Source: an uncultured Collinsella sp. | Lineage (GTDB): Bacteria; Actinomycetota; Coriobacteriia; Coriobacteriales; Coriobacteriaceae | Reading direction: 5' to 3' | Assembly: GCA_905210085.1 (NCBI GenBank) | Contig: CAJLVJ010000010.1 | Span: forward strand, 1 to 47,326 | DNA length: 47,326 nt | In this document: positions 15,658 to 25,066 of the stretch, one piece after another | Layout: each line of letters starts with the position of its first letter | How positions within the stretch are numbered: the stretch's first letter is position 1 | The notes under the pieces: model-generated | The model's input: only the letters and a program-made list of their open reading frames with translations | Database searches by the model: none | Told to the model about the DNA's origin: nothing | Program-made: the position numbers and the translations under genes

Positions 15658-18339
15658 CTAGCCCTCGAGCAGGTCCTCGATAAAGCCGACGCGGTAGTTT
15701 TTGAAGATGACCTCGCCGCCGTCTTGCGTGGCGTCCAGATCGACATCGCCCATGATGCCAAAGTCGTGGTCGCCATCCTCGTCGGCAAAGATCTGGTGCA
15801 CGTGCCACACGTGTGCGGTCTTCTCATCAGATTCGTCGATGGAAAACATCGCGGCGCTGCGGGCATCTCCGTCGGTGAGGATCTCCTCGTGCTGCTCATG
15901 GTAGGCGTCGAGCGCCTTTTGCCAGCGGATCTCGCTCATGCCCCAGTCGTCGTCGAGCTCGCCCAGGTCGCGAACGTGCTCGCGGGCGGCAAGGGTCACG
16001 CGGCGGAAGAGTGCGTTGCGAACCAACAGCGTGCAGCCTCGGCGGTCCGCCACGACCTCGTTGATGCCTTGTGGCGGCGCGGCATCGAGGGCTGCCGGGT
16101 TGCCGGCGTTCTCCCACTCGTCCACCAGGCTCGAGTCCACCGAGCGCACCACAAAGCCCAGCCACGAGATAATGTCGCGCAGGCGCTCGTCGCGCTTCTC
16201 GATGGGTACGGTGCGGTCGAGAGAACGGTAGGCCTCTGCCAGGTAGCGCAGCAAAATGCCTTCGGAGCGGGCGATGCCGAGCTTTTGGATATAGCCCTTA
16301 AAGTCGCTCGCGCTCTCCAGCATGTCGCGCAGGACGCTCTTGGGCGAGAGCTGGTAGTCGTTGGCCCAGGGTACTTCCTGGCAGTACTTGTCAAAGGCGG
16401 CATCGAGCAAGTCCTCGAGCGGCTTTTCGTAGGTGACATCCTGGATGCGCTCCAAGCGTTCCTCATATTCGACGCCGTCAGCCTTCATTTCGGCCATCGC
16501 GCGGTCGCGCGCGGCGCGCTCCTGTGCGCGCAATACCTGCTTGGGGTCCTCGAGCGTGGCCTCGACCATCGAGATGAGGTCCATGGTATAGGTCTCGCTC
16601 TCGGGATCGAGCAGCTCCAGCGCGGCAAGCAGGAACGGCGAGAGCGGCTGATCGAGCGCGAAGTCCTCGGGCAGATCGACCGTCAGCGCATAGTCGATGT
16701 CTGGTGCAGCGTCAGCTGGGGCGTCAGGCGCGGGTGGCACCTCGGTGCGGACGACGACGCCGGAATCGATGAGTGTGGCGAAGATTTCGTCGGCGCGAAC
16801 CTCGAGCTTAGCCTTTTCCTCGGGAGTCTGTAGGCTCGTCTCGATGAGGTTGTGTACGCGGGCTCGGGCATCGCCGCCCTGCTCGACCACGCTAATCACC
16901 ACGGAGTGCGTGATGCGCAGGCGCGGCTTGAGTGTCTCGGGCTGCGTCTCGATCAGGCGCTCAAAGGTCTGCTTGTTCCAGGTGACAAAGCCCTCGGGGG
17001 CCTTTTTCTTTTTAATCTTACGGAGTTTTTTGGGGTCGTCGCCCGCTTTGGCCATAAGCTTGGCATTCTCGATCTCGTGCTCGGGCGCCTCGGCAATCAC
17101 CATACCCTCGGTATCGAAGCCCGAGCGGCCGGCGCGACCGGCAATCTGATGGAACTCGCGGGCGCGCAGACGACGCATCTTGTAGCCATCGAACTTGGTG
17201 AGCGCGGTGAGCACCACAGTGTGGATGGGTACGTTAATGCCGACGCCGAGTGTGTCGGTGCCGCAAATGACGGGCAGCAGGCCCTGCTGCGCCAGGCGCT
17301 CGACCAGGAGGCGATAGCGCGGCAGCATACCGGCGTGGTGCACGCCGACGCCGCAGCCGAGCAAGCGCTTGAGGATCTTGCCGAAGGCCGTCGAGAAGCT
17401 CGTGCCCTTTGCCGCTTCCTTAATGGCCTCGCGCTGCTCCTTGCTAGCGATGCCAAAATTGGCGAGCGACTGTGCCGTCGCAAGGGCGGCATCCTGGCTA
17501 AAGTGCACGATATAGAGTGGGGCCTCGCCACGGCGCATGGCGAGCTCGACCGTGCCCTCGAGGGAGGTCGTCACATAGTCGTAGCTCAGCGGAACAGGAC
17601 GCGGGGCGTCGACAACCAGGTCGCAAGCAGCGCCGGTGTGCTCCTCGAGTGAGGCGGCGATGGCAGTGACATCGCCGAGCGTGGCGCTCATGAGCATGAA
17701 TTGCGTGTGGGGCAGGGTGAGCAACGGCACCTGCCAGGCCCAACCGCGGTCGGGGTCGGCAAAGTAGTGGAACTCGTCCATGGCTACGCAGCCCACGTCG
17801 GCGTCCTCGCCCTCGCGGAGCGCATCGTTGGCAAGGATTTCGGCCGTGCAGCAGATGACGGGCGCCTTGGTGTTGATATGCGTGTCGCCGGTGATCATGC
17901 CGACGTTATCGCGGCCGAGCACCTGTACCAGATCGAAGAACTTTTCGCTGACCAAGGCCTTGATAGGGGCCGTGTAATAGCAACGCTTGCCCTGTGCCAT
18001 GCCCATAAAGAGCATGCCCAGCGCGACGAGCGATTTACCCGATCCGGTCGGTGTTCCCAAAATGACGTGATCGCCGGCAGCCAGGTCCATGAGGGCCTCT
18101 TCTTGGTGGTCCCACAGCTCAATGCCGCGATCGCTCGTCCATTCAAAGAAGCGCTCGAAGGCTTGATCGGGCATGAGCCATGGTTCGGACTCGCTGCCGT
18201 CCTCGGGCTCCCACCAGGTGGGGGAGAGCGCGCCGAGCGAGCCAAACTCGGCTTCGGTTCCCGTGCCGCCCGAGAATGAGCTGGCGGCGCCGGCGCCGGA
18301 GACGGTGCTGGCGGCGGTATCTGTCGTGGTCTGTGCCAT
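15658..18339 (-). CDS. Ski2-like DEAD/DEAH helicase with C-terminal DUF3516
   Basis: This 893-residue superfamily 2 helicase has motif I TPTGSGKS, motif II MDEFHYF (DEFH), motif III LMSATLGD, and a helicase C domain with GVHHAGMLPRYR and QIAGRAGRSGFD. The C-terminal ~370 residues fit the DUF3516 extension typical of actinobacterial members. Its relatives (HelY/Ski2/Mtr4 type) act on RNA, so a cytoplasmic RNA-processing role is likely but not shown. The N-terminal ~30 residues are low-complexity Ser/Thr/Ala. The trmB stop lies about 100 bases upstream on the same strand. Confidence 0.9.
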   Translation of the reverse strand: MAQTTTDTAASTVSGAGAASSFSGGTGTEAEFGSLGALSPTWWEPEDGSESEPWLMPDQAFERFFEWTSDRGIELWDHQEEALMDLAAGDHVILGTPTGSGKSLVALGMLFMGMAQGKRCYYTAPIKALVSEKFFDLVQVLGRDNVGMITGDTHINTKAPVICCTAEILANDALREGEDADVGCVAMDEFHYFADPDRGWAWQVPLLTLPHTQFMLMSATLGDVTAIAASLEEHTGAACDLVVDAPRPVPLSYDYVTTSLEGTVELAMRRGEAPLYIVHFSQDAALATAQSLANFGIASKEQREAIKEAAKGTSFSTAFGKILKRLLGCGVGVHHAGMLPRYRLLVERLAQQGLLPVICGTDTLGVGINVPIHTVVLTALTKFDGYKMRRLRAREFHQIAGRAGRSGFDTEGMVIAEAPEHEIENAKLMAKAGDDPKKLRKIKKKKAPEGFVTWNKQTFERLIETQPETLKPRLRITHSVVISVVEQGGDARARVHNLIETSLQTPEEKAKLEVRADEIFATLIDSGVVVRTEVPPAPDAPADAAPDIDYALTVDLPEDFALDQPLSPFLLAALELLDPESETYTMDLISMVEATLEDPKQVLRAQERAARDRAMAEMKADGVEYEERLERIQDVTYEKPLEDLLDAAFDKYCQEVPWANDYQLSPKSVLRDMLESASDFKGYIQKLGIARSEGILLRYLAEAYRSLDRTVPIEKRDERLRDIISWLGFVVRSVDSSLVDEWENAGNPAALDAAPPQGINEVVADRRGCTLLVRNALFRRVTLAAREHVRDLGELDDDWGMSEIRWQKALDAYHEQHEEILTDGDARSAAMFSIDESDEKTAHVWHVHQIFADEDGDHDFGIMGDVDLDATQDGGEVIFKNYRVGFIEDLLEG

Positions 18340-18437
18340 GTGTTTGCTTTCTCTCGCGATTGTCCGCCAACTATTATGGCGTAGCGGCGGCGTGGGGCGC
18401 CAGCGCGCGAGAAAATGCAGGAAATGGGCGCGTGAAG

Positions 18438-19277
18438 TTAGTGCTCTTGCGGCAGGCGCTTCTTGCCTTTGCGGGCGCGGTTTCTAAAGTTCTCGACGGC
18501 TTCTTCCATGCCCAGAGGTACGTAGGTGAGCTCATCGAGGTTATCGGGCAGGTAGCAGGCGAGGCTCTGCTCCTGCGCGCGGCCCGCCGCGAGCTGTTCA
18601 TCGCTGGGCTGCACACCGGGTGTGGCGCAAATGCCATAGACGGCGGCGCCCATCTCGCGCGTGCGGCATTCATATTCGGTCTCGGGATGCTCGGGATGGT
18701 CGCGGCGGACGTCGTCACTTACCCAAAGTGTGTCGTAGCCTGCCGCGGCAAACTGCCCCAGGGCGTAGTCGCGCAATGGCTTGCTGTCGGTTCGCAGTGT
18801 GACGGTGGCACCGGCTGCAAGGAGCGGGCGGTAGAGCATCAAATGGTCGACATGGACGAGTCGTTTTTTTGCGTACTTGGCCTTGGGCTGCGGCGTGGGA
18901 AAGTTGATGGTGATGGCATCGAGCTCACCTGCGACAAACAGCCGTGGCAGCGATGCGGCGCCTCGGGGCAGGACGAGTGCGTTGGATAGCCCCTGTTCGC
19001 AGATTTTCTGCGCGGCATAGGCGATGCAGATGGGCTCCTGGTCCATACCGATAAAGAGGGTGTCGGGCTCGCGGTGGGCGCGCTCGACCAGATAGGTTCC
19101 CTTGCCACAGCCAAGATCCAGGTGAAGGTGTTCGAAGGGCTTGCTGCCAGCTGGCGCGCAAGCCTCGCGCCAATCTCCGGCATAAGCCTCGGGGTTCGTC
19201 TCAATCGCATCGGCGTAGCGCTCCAGGCGCTCCTCGAGCACAAAGTTCTTAGGCGTGCGAACGTGGACGGCTCCCAT
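18438..19277 (-). CDS. trmB: tRNA (guanine-N7)-methyltransferase TrmB
   Basis: This 279-residue SAM-dependent enzyme makes m7G46 in tRNA. It has LDLGCGKGTYLVERA (motif I), IGMDQEPICI (motif II), and NFPTPQPKAKYAKKRLVHVDHL, which corresponds to the NFPDPWPKKRHHKRRL block of the family with changed residues. The C-terminal tail is longer than usual and basic (RNRARKGKKR). AAGGAG precedes the ATG. The altered signature leaves a small chance that substrate specificity differs. Confidence 0.85.
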   Translation of the reverse strand: MGAVHVRTPKNFVLEERLERYADAIETNPEAYAGDWREACAPAGSKPFEHLHLDLGCGKGTYLVERAHREPDTLFIGMDQEPICIAYAAQKICEQGLSNALVLPRGAASLPRLFVAGELDAITINFPTPQPKAKYAKKRLVHVDHLMLYRPLLAAGATVTLRTDSKPLRDYALGQFAAAGYDTLWVSDDVRRDHPEHPETEYECRTREMGAAVYGICATPGVQPSDEQLAAGRAQEQSLACYLPDNLDELTYVPLGMEEAVENFRNRARKGKKRLPQEH

Positions 19278-19396
19278 GAGGCTCCTTGGTCATAAGTGTG
19301 GAACGCATGGTTGCACGTTCCGTCAATGGGTTGAAAAAAGGGTGGGCATAGTTTGCCCGAAAGATGCGATGCGGCTCGAAGGCGAGTCGTCGGTGC

Positions 19397-20269
19397 CTAC
19401 AGACGCTTGAGAATCACATAGCGGTTGAGCTCGCCGCTGCGACCGTCGGCATGGAAGCGCTCAAGCTCGCGCACGGGGACCTCGCCGCTCTTGTAGAACG
19501 TACGGACGCCGCGCACCAGGTCGGTGATCTGCTGATCGTCAAAGTGATGGCAATAGCGGTAGGCGTGGCGGTCGTTTTGCCAGCCGATGAGGTGGTCGCC
19601 GGCTTCAAACTGCGCTGAATCGTAACCCTCAAACGGCGGGGTGAGCTCGGCGCGGGCCTCGGCTCGAACGGCCTTGCGCGCCATGCGCTCGTCGTTCATG
19701 AACTCCCAAAAGCTGATGGCGATGATGCCGCCTGGGCGCGTCTGCCGCACCAGGGCGTCGAGCACGCGTACGCGGTACTCGCATGACGGTACGTGGTGCA
19801 TAAAGCCAAAGCAGACCGAGATGTCGGCGAGTGGGGCGTCGAAAAGCACGTCGGGCGTCTCGGCGGGGTTGAGCTTCATGAGAGCGTCGAGCACGTCGAG
19901 TTCCTGGAAGTGCAGGTTGGGAATGCGCAGGGCGTGGCCGCGTGCATCGATAGCCAAATCCTGACACGAGTCGACACCATAGAACTCAAACGGGCAGCTG
20001 GCATCCGCCGAGGGGTTTGCGCCGTCGACGCCCTTGGCGGCAAGTGCGCCGCCGGCGGCAAAGTTCTCGAATCGCATATTGCCGCAGGCAAGATCGAAGA
20101 CGCGGACGGGATGCTCGATCGTGGCGACGTCGAGCTGCCCGAGTGCGATATCCATGGTGCGCACCCAGCCGGGCCACGGGGCCTGGCGCGTATCGGAGAA
20201 GGAGGCGGAGTGCTCGCGATAGAACGTATTGTTGAGCTGGATGAGCGATGAGGCGAAATCGCGGTTCAC
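19397..20269 (-). CDS. Trm9/ABH8-like tRNA wobble-uridine methyltransferase
   Basis: This 290-residue class I methyltransferase opens with NNTFYREHSASFSDTRQAPWPGW, matching the F-S-x-T-R-x-x-P-W-P entry of Trm9/ABH8. SAM motif VFDLACGNMRFENF follows, then TRPGGIIAISFWEF, and a Trm9-like end around AYRYCHHFDDQQI. Trm9 methylates cm5U34 to mcm5U in eukaryotic tRNA; bacterial members are less well studied. I chose GTG at 20267-20269 because GGAGGGAG lies 9-11 bases upstream; an ATG at 20317 has none. Elp3 lies 2 kb away at 22255, which strengthens the wobble-base reading. Confidence 0.65.
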   Translation of the reverse strand: MNRDFASSLIQLNNTFYREHSASFSDTRQAPWPGWVRTMDIALGQLDVATIEHPVRVFDLACGNMRFENFAAGGALAAKGVDGANPSADASCPFEFYGVDSCQDLAIDARGHALRIPNLHFQELDVLDALMKLNPAETPDVLFDAPLADISVCFGFMHHVPSCEYRVRVLDALVRQTRPGGIIAISFWEFMNDERMARKAVRAEARAELTPPFEGYDSAQFEAGDHLIGWQNDRHAYRYCHHFDDQQITDLVRGVRTFYKSGEVPVRELERFHADGRSGELNRYVILKRL

Positions 20270-20536
20270 GGCGCGGAACTCCCTCCGTTGGCGGTGCGGA
20301 ATTAACAGTACGACCATACTACCGTTAACGCTGCAACGGGGACAACCAAGCTACGGGTCATTGCTTTGTTTGGACACATTTCCGCAGCTCATATGCACCC
20401 GCAACCGCCGGTTGTCAAAAATCTCACTAGAATAGGTGGCATGCTTTTGGCGGTGGCGGATACATTTTTAACTGTGCAAGGCGCCTTAAGAACAAAAACG
20501 GTCCGGCGGCACGGCTGGCATCACATAGGAGGAACC

Positions 20537-21259
20537 ATGAATGTAGAAACTGCGCAGCGGCTCGCCGACCTTCGTCGCAGCAAGGGTTTTAGCCAAGAAG
20601 GGCTTGCACGAAAGCTGGGACTGTCGCGCCAGGCGGTCAGTAAATGGGAGCGTGCGGAGAGCTCGCCCGATACCGAGAATCTGATCTCGCTTGCCAAACT
20701 CTATGGCGTGAGCCTGGACGAGCTGCTCAATCCGAGCGATGAGATCGAGGACGATATCGAGTTTGAGAACGAGGACCGCGCCCGTCAGCGCGAGGCCGAG
20801 GCGGCGGAGCGCGCCCGCACCCATGAGGCGGCGGCACGCGCCACGGAGGCAGCTACGCAGGCAAGTGATGCCGCGGCCAAGGCGGCGCAGGCGGCAAGCT
20901 GGAGTGCGCAGGCCGCCAATGCCGCTACGGCGCAGGCGACGAGTGGCACCGCGGTTGGCTCGACTCCGGTGAAGGGCCCGTTCCAGTCGTTCCCGTATTG
21001 GGCCGTGTGCTGGCTGCTGTTCTTTTTGCTGATGTTCCTGTTTGGTGCCGGCCCCTTTGCCGCGCTGATCTTCTTTACGATTCCCATCTATCACTGGGTG
21101 GCGCGTGCGCTCGATGGTGATTGGGCGCGCGGGGATATTCAGGTTGGTCCGGCGTCGGTGGCAATCAAGGCCCAGGGGAAGGATGCTTCTGCAGAACCTG
21201 ATGCTGACGTGGCTACCACGACCACCGCTGAGCCATGTGCCAAAGAGGGTGACGAATGA
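20537..21259 (+). CDS. XRE-family HTH regulator with C-terminal membrane segments
   Basis: This 240-residue protein begins with a clear HTH_3 (Cro/CI) domain, residues ~5-60 (ADLRRSKGFSQEGLARKLGLSRQAVSKWERAES), followed by an acidic stretch and a long Ala/Gln/Glu-rich linker. Near residues 150-195 two hydrophobic segments (WAVCWLLFFLLMFLFGAG and FAALIFFTIPIYHWV) predict membrane anchoring. AGGAGG precedes the ATG. Its end overlaps the start of the DUF4097 gene (ATGATGA), so the two are translated together; it may sense envelope state and control that partner. Confidence 0.85.
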   Translation: MNVETAQRLADLRRSKGFSQEGLARKLGLSRQAVSKWERAESSPDTENLISLAKLYGVSLDELLNPSDEIEDDIEFENEDRARQREAEAAERARTHEAAARATEAATQASDAAAKAAQAASWSAQAANAATAQATSGTAVGSTPVKGPFQSFPYWAVCWLLFFLLMFLFGAGPFAALIFFTIPIYHWVARALDGDWARGDIQVGPASVAIKAQGKDASAEPDADVATTTTAEPCAKEGDE

Positions 21260-22155
21260 TGAAGCTCTCGCATGAGTCTAAGAGGCGCTTGGGCATTGGC
21301 ATCGGAGCGTTTGTGCTCATCATCGGGCTTGTCGTTGGCACTTCGCGGACTTTGATTCATTTTGATGGACCGTGGAATCTCAACGATGTTGTATCCGGCT
21401 TGTCTGGTATGGACGATGCGTTTGACGAGGACGATGTTTTTGATGACGGTATTTACTCCGCTCAGTCTCAAAAGCTTTCGAGTGAAACCTTCGATGCCGA
21501 CTCATTCCAGTCCCTTGACCTGGATGTGACGTCGGGTACGGTCGATATTAAGTACGTTTCCGATGGACCGGTGCGTGTCATCGAGAGTGGTCGCGTTGCA
21601 AAAGGAGTAACTGCTTACGATGCTGCCACGCATAATCTGGCCGAGATTAGGGGCTCTACGCTCAAGATTAACCAGTTCGACTGCGATGACGAGCGTGCGC
21701 TTGACCGTACGGTCACCATCGAGCTGCCGCGCGAGCTTGCCGATAACATGATGGACATTTCGGCGAATGTGGGGTCGGGGGATCTGACGATTACGGACAT
21801 TGCGTGCCACGACTTCGATTTGACGTTGGACTCGGGAGACATCGAGTTCGCGGGCACCGTGACCGATACCCTGAATGCCGAGGTCGGTTCGGGCGATGTG
21901 ACGTTCGAGCTCTACCAGGCCCCTGCGAAGTCGATGGACGTGAGTGTGGGCTCGGGCGATGTGGAGATGACGGTTCCGAACTCGACGGGCTTTAAGGCGA
22001 GCCTCGCCTTGGGCAGCGGCGACTTCGAGAGCGATTTCCTTCCGCTTGGCTACGACGGCGAGACCGTTTTGAATCTTGAATTCGATAACGGCGATAAGTC
22101 TGCCACGTATCGTTTTGAGGTCGGTTCGGGCGACATGTCGTTTGATTCGGAGTAG
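21256..22155 (+). CDS. Membrane-anchored DUF4097-type beta-repeat protein
   Basis: This 299-residue protein has a signal/anchor helix at residues ~10-30 (LGIGIGAFVLIIGLVVG) and an acidic segment. Repeated short beta units then contain SGD or GSGD at nearly regular spacing (VGSGDLTI, LDSGDIEF, VGSGDVTF, VGSGDVEM, LGSGDFES, VGSGDMSF). These fit the DUF4097 putative-adhesin repeat, usually found next to a regulator. The start overlaps the regulator's stop codon. Function is unknown; extracytoplasmic location is inferred. Confidence 0.85.
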   Translation: MMKLSHESKRRLGIGIGAFVLIIGLVVGTSRTLIHFDGPWNLNDVVSGLSGMDDAFDEDDVFDDGIYSAQSQKLSSETFDADSFQSLDLDVTSGTVDIKYVSDGPVRVIESGRVAKGVTAYDAATHNLAEIRGSTLKINQFDCDDERALDRTVTIELPRELADNMMDISANVGSGDLTITDIACHDFDLTLDSGDIEFAGTVTDTLNAEVGSGDVTFELYQAPAKSMDVSVGSGDVEMTVPNSTGFKASLALGSGDFESDFLPLGYDGETVLNLEFDNGDKSATYRFEVGSGDMSFDSE

Positions 22156-22202
22156 TGAGGCAGACGAAAGCCTAGGCGAAGATATAGACGCGCTGTTTGA
22201 TG

Positions 22203-22243
22203 AAGGCGCCGAAGCCGAGATTGGCTTCGGCGCCTTTGCCTTT
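22203..22243 (+). terminator. Terminator after the DUF4097 gene
   Basis: AAGGCGCCGAAGCC (22203-22216) pairs perfectly with GGCTTCGGCGCCTT (22223-22236), followed by a broken T-run (TTTGCCTTT). The elp3 ATG follows 12 bases later. Confidence 0.8.
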
Positions 22244-22254
22244 ACAATGGGGGC

Positions 22255-24162
22255 ATGGAACAGATTATCTTGAACATACTCGAGGCTCTGCGTCGCGGCG
22301 AGACCGTGGACGACAAAGCGCTCGTCAAACTGATACATGCCGAGGCGCGCCGTGAGGGCGCCGACAAACGCGATTTGGCCAAGCGCCGTCTGCTGCCGTT
22401 CTACCAGCGGGTTAAACGCGAGGAGCCGGCTCGGTGGGCTGCGTGGAATGTCGATTCCGATCTGGAACGTCAACTGCTGCAGGCGCTGCGTATGAAGCCG
22501 CGCCGAACGGCTTCGGGCGTGGCGACCATTACCGTCATCACCAAGCCGTGGCCGTGCTCGGGCGATTGTCTGTTTTGCCCCAACGATCTGCGCATGCCCA
22601 AAAGCTATCTGCACGCCGAGCCGGCGTGCGCCCGTGCGGAACAAAATTGCTTTGACCCGTATCTGCAGGTGAGCGCTCGTCTGACCGCGCTTTCGCAGAT
22701 GGGGCATGCGACCGACAAGATAGAGCTCATCGTGCTCGGTGGCACCTGGAGCGACTATTCGCAAGGGTACCAGACATGGTTTATGTCGGAGCTCTTCCGT
22801 GCACTCAATGATGATGCGGTGGCGGGCGTGGCGGCCAACCCCATGTTGGCGCGTCCGGGCATCAGTCGTGCCGAGGCGGGGCGTCTGCTCGATGACGCTC
22901 CCGCCGATGCCCTGCCGCCGGTGGTAGTAGAGCGCCGCGAGCGCTATCGGGCCGCCGGCATTGCGACAGACGAGGCTGAGCTTGCTGCCGGCGTTGCCGA
23001 CGAGCAGGAGCGTGTGGATGCTGCCGTGGGCGGCTATAACCGCGCGGTGCGTCGTCTGTACGGCCCTGGTACGCCGTGGGGCGAGGTTGCCGAGTGGCAA
23101 ACGACAACGATGGAAGAGCTCGAGCGCCAGCAGCGTATCAACGAGACGGCGAAGCATCGTGTGGTGGGGCTCGTTATCGAGACGCGCCCCGATGCCGTAA
23201 CGCCGCAGGCCCTCACGCTCATCCGCCGCCTGGGCTGCACCAAGATTCAGATGGGTATCCAGAGTCTCGACCAGCACCTGCTCGACATCAACGAGCGCCG
23301 CATTTCGGTGGCTCAGGTCGAGTGGGCGTTTTCTCTTGCGCGCCTGTTTGGCTTTAAGATTCACGCGCATTTTATGCTCAACTTGCTGGGCGCCACGCCC
23401 GAGGGGGACAAGCGCGACTACGAGCGCTTTATGACCGAGGGGGCCTTTATACCCGACGAGGTCAAGGTCTACCCGTGTGCGCTCATCGAGGGCTCGCGTT
23501 TGGTGGGCTGCTATGAGCGCGGCGAGTGGCGCCCCTATACCGAGGAAGAGCTGCTCGATGTGTTGGCCGACGACATCGTAGTGACGCCGGCGTTCTGCCG
23601 TATCAGCCGTATGATTCGTGACTTTAGCTCCGACGACATCATGGTGGGCAACAAGAAGCCTAATCTGCGTCAGCTCGTTGAGAACCGCCTAGCTGCTCGG
23701 GGTGACGGTGCGACGGTGCGTGAGATTCGCTATCGCGAGATCAGCACGGCGGGTGCCGATCTGGACGAGTTGACCCTTGACGAGGAAGTGACGTACGAGA
23801 CGCCGGTGACGCACGAGCGCTTTTTGCAGTGGGTGACGCCGCAGGGCAAGATCGCGGGCTTTTTGCGGTTGTCGCTGCCCGACCATTCGTTTGTTGCCGC
23901 GCATGCGGACGAGTTGCCGACGACGCCGGACGAGGCGATGATTCGTGAGGTGCACGTGTATGGCATGGCGGCACGCGTGGGCGATCAGGGCCAGGCAGCG
24001 CAGCATCACGGGTTGGGGCGTTTGCTCGTAGAGCGTGCCTGCGAGATTGCCCGGGATGCGGGTTATGCGCGTATCAACGTGATTAGCGCGATTGGCACAC
24101 GTGAGTACTATCGCCATCTTGGATTTTATGACCATGGCCTTTATCTGCAAAAGGAGCTCTAG
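22255..24162 (+). CDS. elp3: Elp3-like radical SAM / GNAT tRNA wobble-uridine modification enzyme
   Basis: This 635-residue cytoplasmic enzyme has the Elp3 layout. A basic N-terminal tRNA-binding part (about 1-95) is followed by a radical SAM domain with CxxxCxxC cysteines at 101, 105 and 108 (PCSGDCLFC). Then come FDPYLQV, IVLGGTW, RPD, IQMGIQSLD, and a C-terminal GNAT domain (about 510-635) with REVHVYGM and HHGLGRLLVERA. Elp3 makes cm5U at tRNA position 34 using acetyl-CoA and SAM. It is preceded by a terminator and directly followed (stop TAG, then ATG) by the spermidine-synthase-like gene. A Trm9-like gene lies 2 kb upstream. A longer insertion after GGT distinguishes it from eukaryotic Elp3. 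Confidence 0.87.
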   Translation: MEQIILNILEALRRGETVDDKALVKLIHAEARREGADKRDLAKRRLLPFYQRVKREEPARWAAWNVDSDLERQLLQALRMKPRRTASGVATITVITKPWPCSGDCLFCPNDLRMPKSYLHAEPACARAEQNCFDPYLQVSARLTALSQMGHATDKIELIVLGGTWSDYSQGYQTWFMSELFRALNDDAVAGVAANPMLARPGISRAEAGRLLDDAPADALPPVVVERRERYRAAGIATDEAELAAGVADEQERVDAAVGGYNRAVRRLYGPGTPWGEVAEWQTTTMEELERQQRINETAKHRVVGLVIETRPDAVTPQALTLIRRLGCTKIQMGIQSLDQHLLDINERRISVAQVEWAFSLARLFGFKIHAHFMLNLLGATPEGDKRDYERFMTEGAFIPDEVKVYPCALIEGSRLVGCYERGEWRPYTEEELLDVLADDIVVTPAFCRISRMIRDFSSDDIMVGNKKPNLRQLVENRLAARGDGATVREIRYREISTAGADLDELTLDEEVTYETPVTHERFLQWVTPQGKIAGFLRLSLPDHSFVAAHADELPTTPDEAMIREVHVYGMAARVGDQGQAAQHHGLGRLLVERACEIARDAGYARINVISAIGTREYYRHLGFYDHGLYLQKEL

Positions 24163-25041
24163 ATGAACAAGCCAAGTGTTTCTGCCGGCGTCGTTGCCGG
24201 CGTTGCTCTGGGGGCCGCGGCGCTTGGTGCGGCCGCTGTCGCTGTTCGTGCTGCCTGTCTGCAGGTTGCGCGAACCCGCAATGGGTTGGCGCGTGTGAAG
24301 CGCGTGCACGATGAGTGCGGCGATGAGATTCGCGTGTTGGTGCAAGGCGGCGTCTACCAAAGCGCAAGCTACATTGGCGAGCGTTGGGCGGAGCCCGTCT
24401 TTGCGTACTATCGTGCGTTTGACGACGTGTTTGAGGCTGAGGACGCAATGCGTGATGCTTACGGGCATGGTATCGACCGTATGCTCATGCTGGGCGGCGG
24501 CGGGTTTGCCTATCCCAAGTTTGCGCTGATGTCGCACGAGAGCTTGCGCATGGACGTCATCGAGTATGACGGAGAGATTACGCGCCTGGCGCGCCGCTGG
24601 TTCTACCTGGACGAGCTGGAGCGCGCGGCGGGCGACCGCCTGCGGGTGATAACCGCTGAGGCTCGCTCGTATCTGGGTGTGACGAGCGTGGGCCATCGTC
24701 GCTACGACGTGGTCGTGAGCGATTGCTTTGGTGGTGCCGAGCCCGTACGCGAGCTGGCGACCGTTGAGGCGCTGCGCCTGGTGCGGGGCAGTCTGAACCC
24801 CGGCGGCATCTACGTTGCCAATATCGTGAGTGCGAACAGGGGGAGCGACGTGACGTTCCTGCGCGATTGCGCTGCCACGGCACTCGAGGTATTCGCTCAC
24901 GCCTGGGTGGTCCCATGTGGCGATACAGAGTTTGGCGGCGAGGAGAACTACCTGCTCATCGCCAGCGACGGCAACTACGCCTTTGCCGAAGCCGTGCCCT
25001 TCGACACCGACTTCCTCGGCACCGTCCTTCACGACAAATAA
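24163..25041 (+). CDS. Spermidine synthase-like protein with N-terminal membrane segment
   Basis: This 292-residue protein starts with a hydrophobic, alanine-rich segment (residues ~7-32). A spermidine-synthase/methyltransferase-like Rossmann domain follows: MLMLGGGGFAYPK, DVIEYDGEI, VITAEARSYL, and YDVVVSDCFGG. The polyamine-binding residues of true spermidine synthases are not clearly all present, so a SAM-dependent methyltransferase-like role is possible. The ATG directly abuts the elp3 TAG, with AAGGAG inside the end of elp3, so translation is coupled. A link to tRNA modification is only suggested by position. Confidence 0.72.
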   Translation: MNKPSVSAGVVAGVALGAAALGAAAVAVRAACLQVARTRNGLARVKRVHDECGDEIRVLVQGGVYQSASYIGERWAEPVFAYYRAFDDVFEAEDAMRDAYGHGIDRMLMLGGGGFAYPKFALMSHESLRMDVIEYDGEITRLARRWFYLDELERAAGDRLRVITAEARSYLGVTSVGHRRYDVVVSDCFGGAEPVRELATVEALRLVRGSLNPGGIYVANIVSANRGSDVTFLRDCAATALEVFAHAWVVPCGDTEFGGEENYLLIASDGNYAFAEAVPFDTDFLGTVLHDK

Positions 25042-25066
25042 GTCTCCCCGTCCCAAAAGACTGGTC

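Noticed and set aside
21840..22150. Possible tandem DNA repeat from the GSGD units
   Set aside because: The repetition is at protein level (DUF4097 beta repeats). The DNA between units differs, so it is not a nucleotide tandem array or CRISPR.
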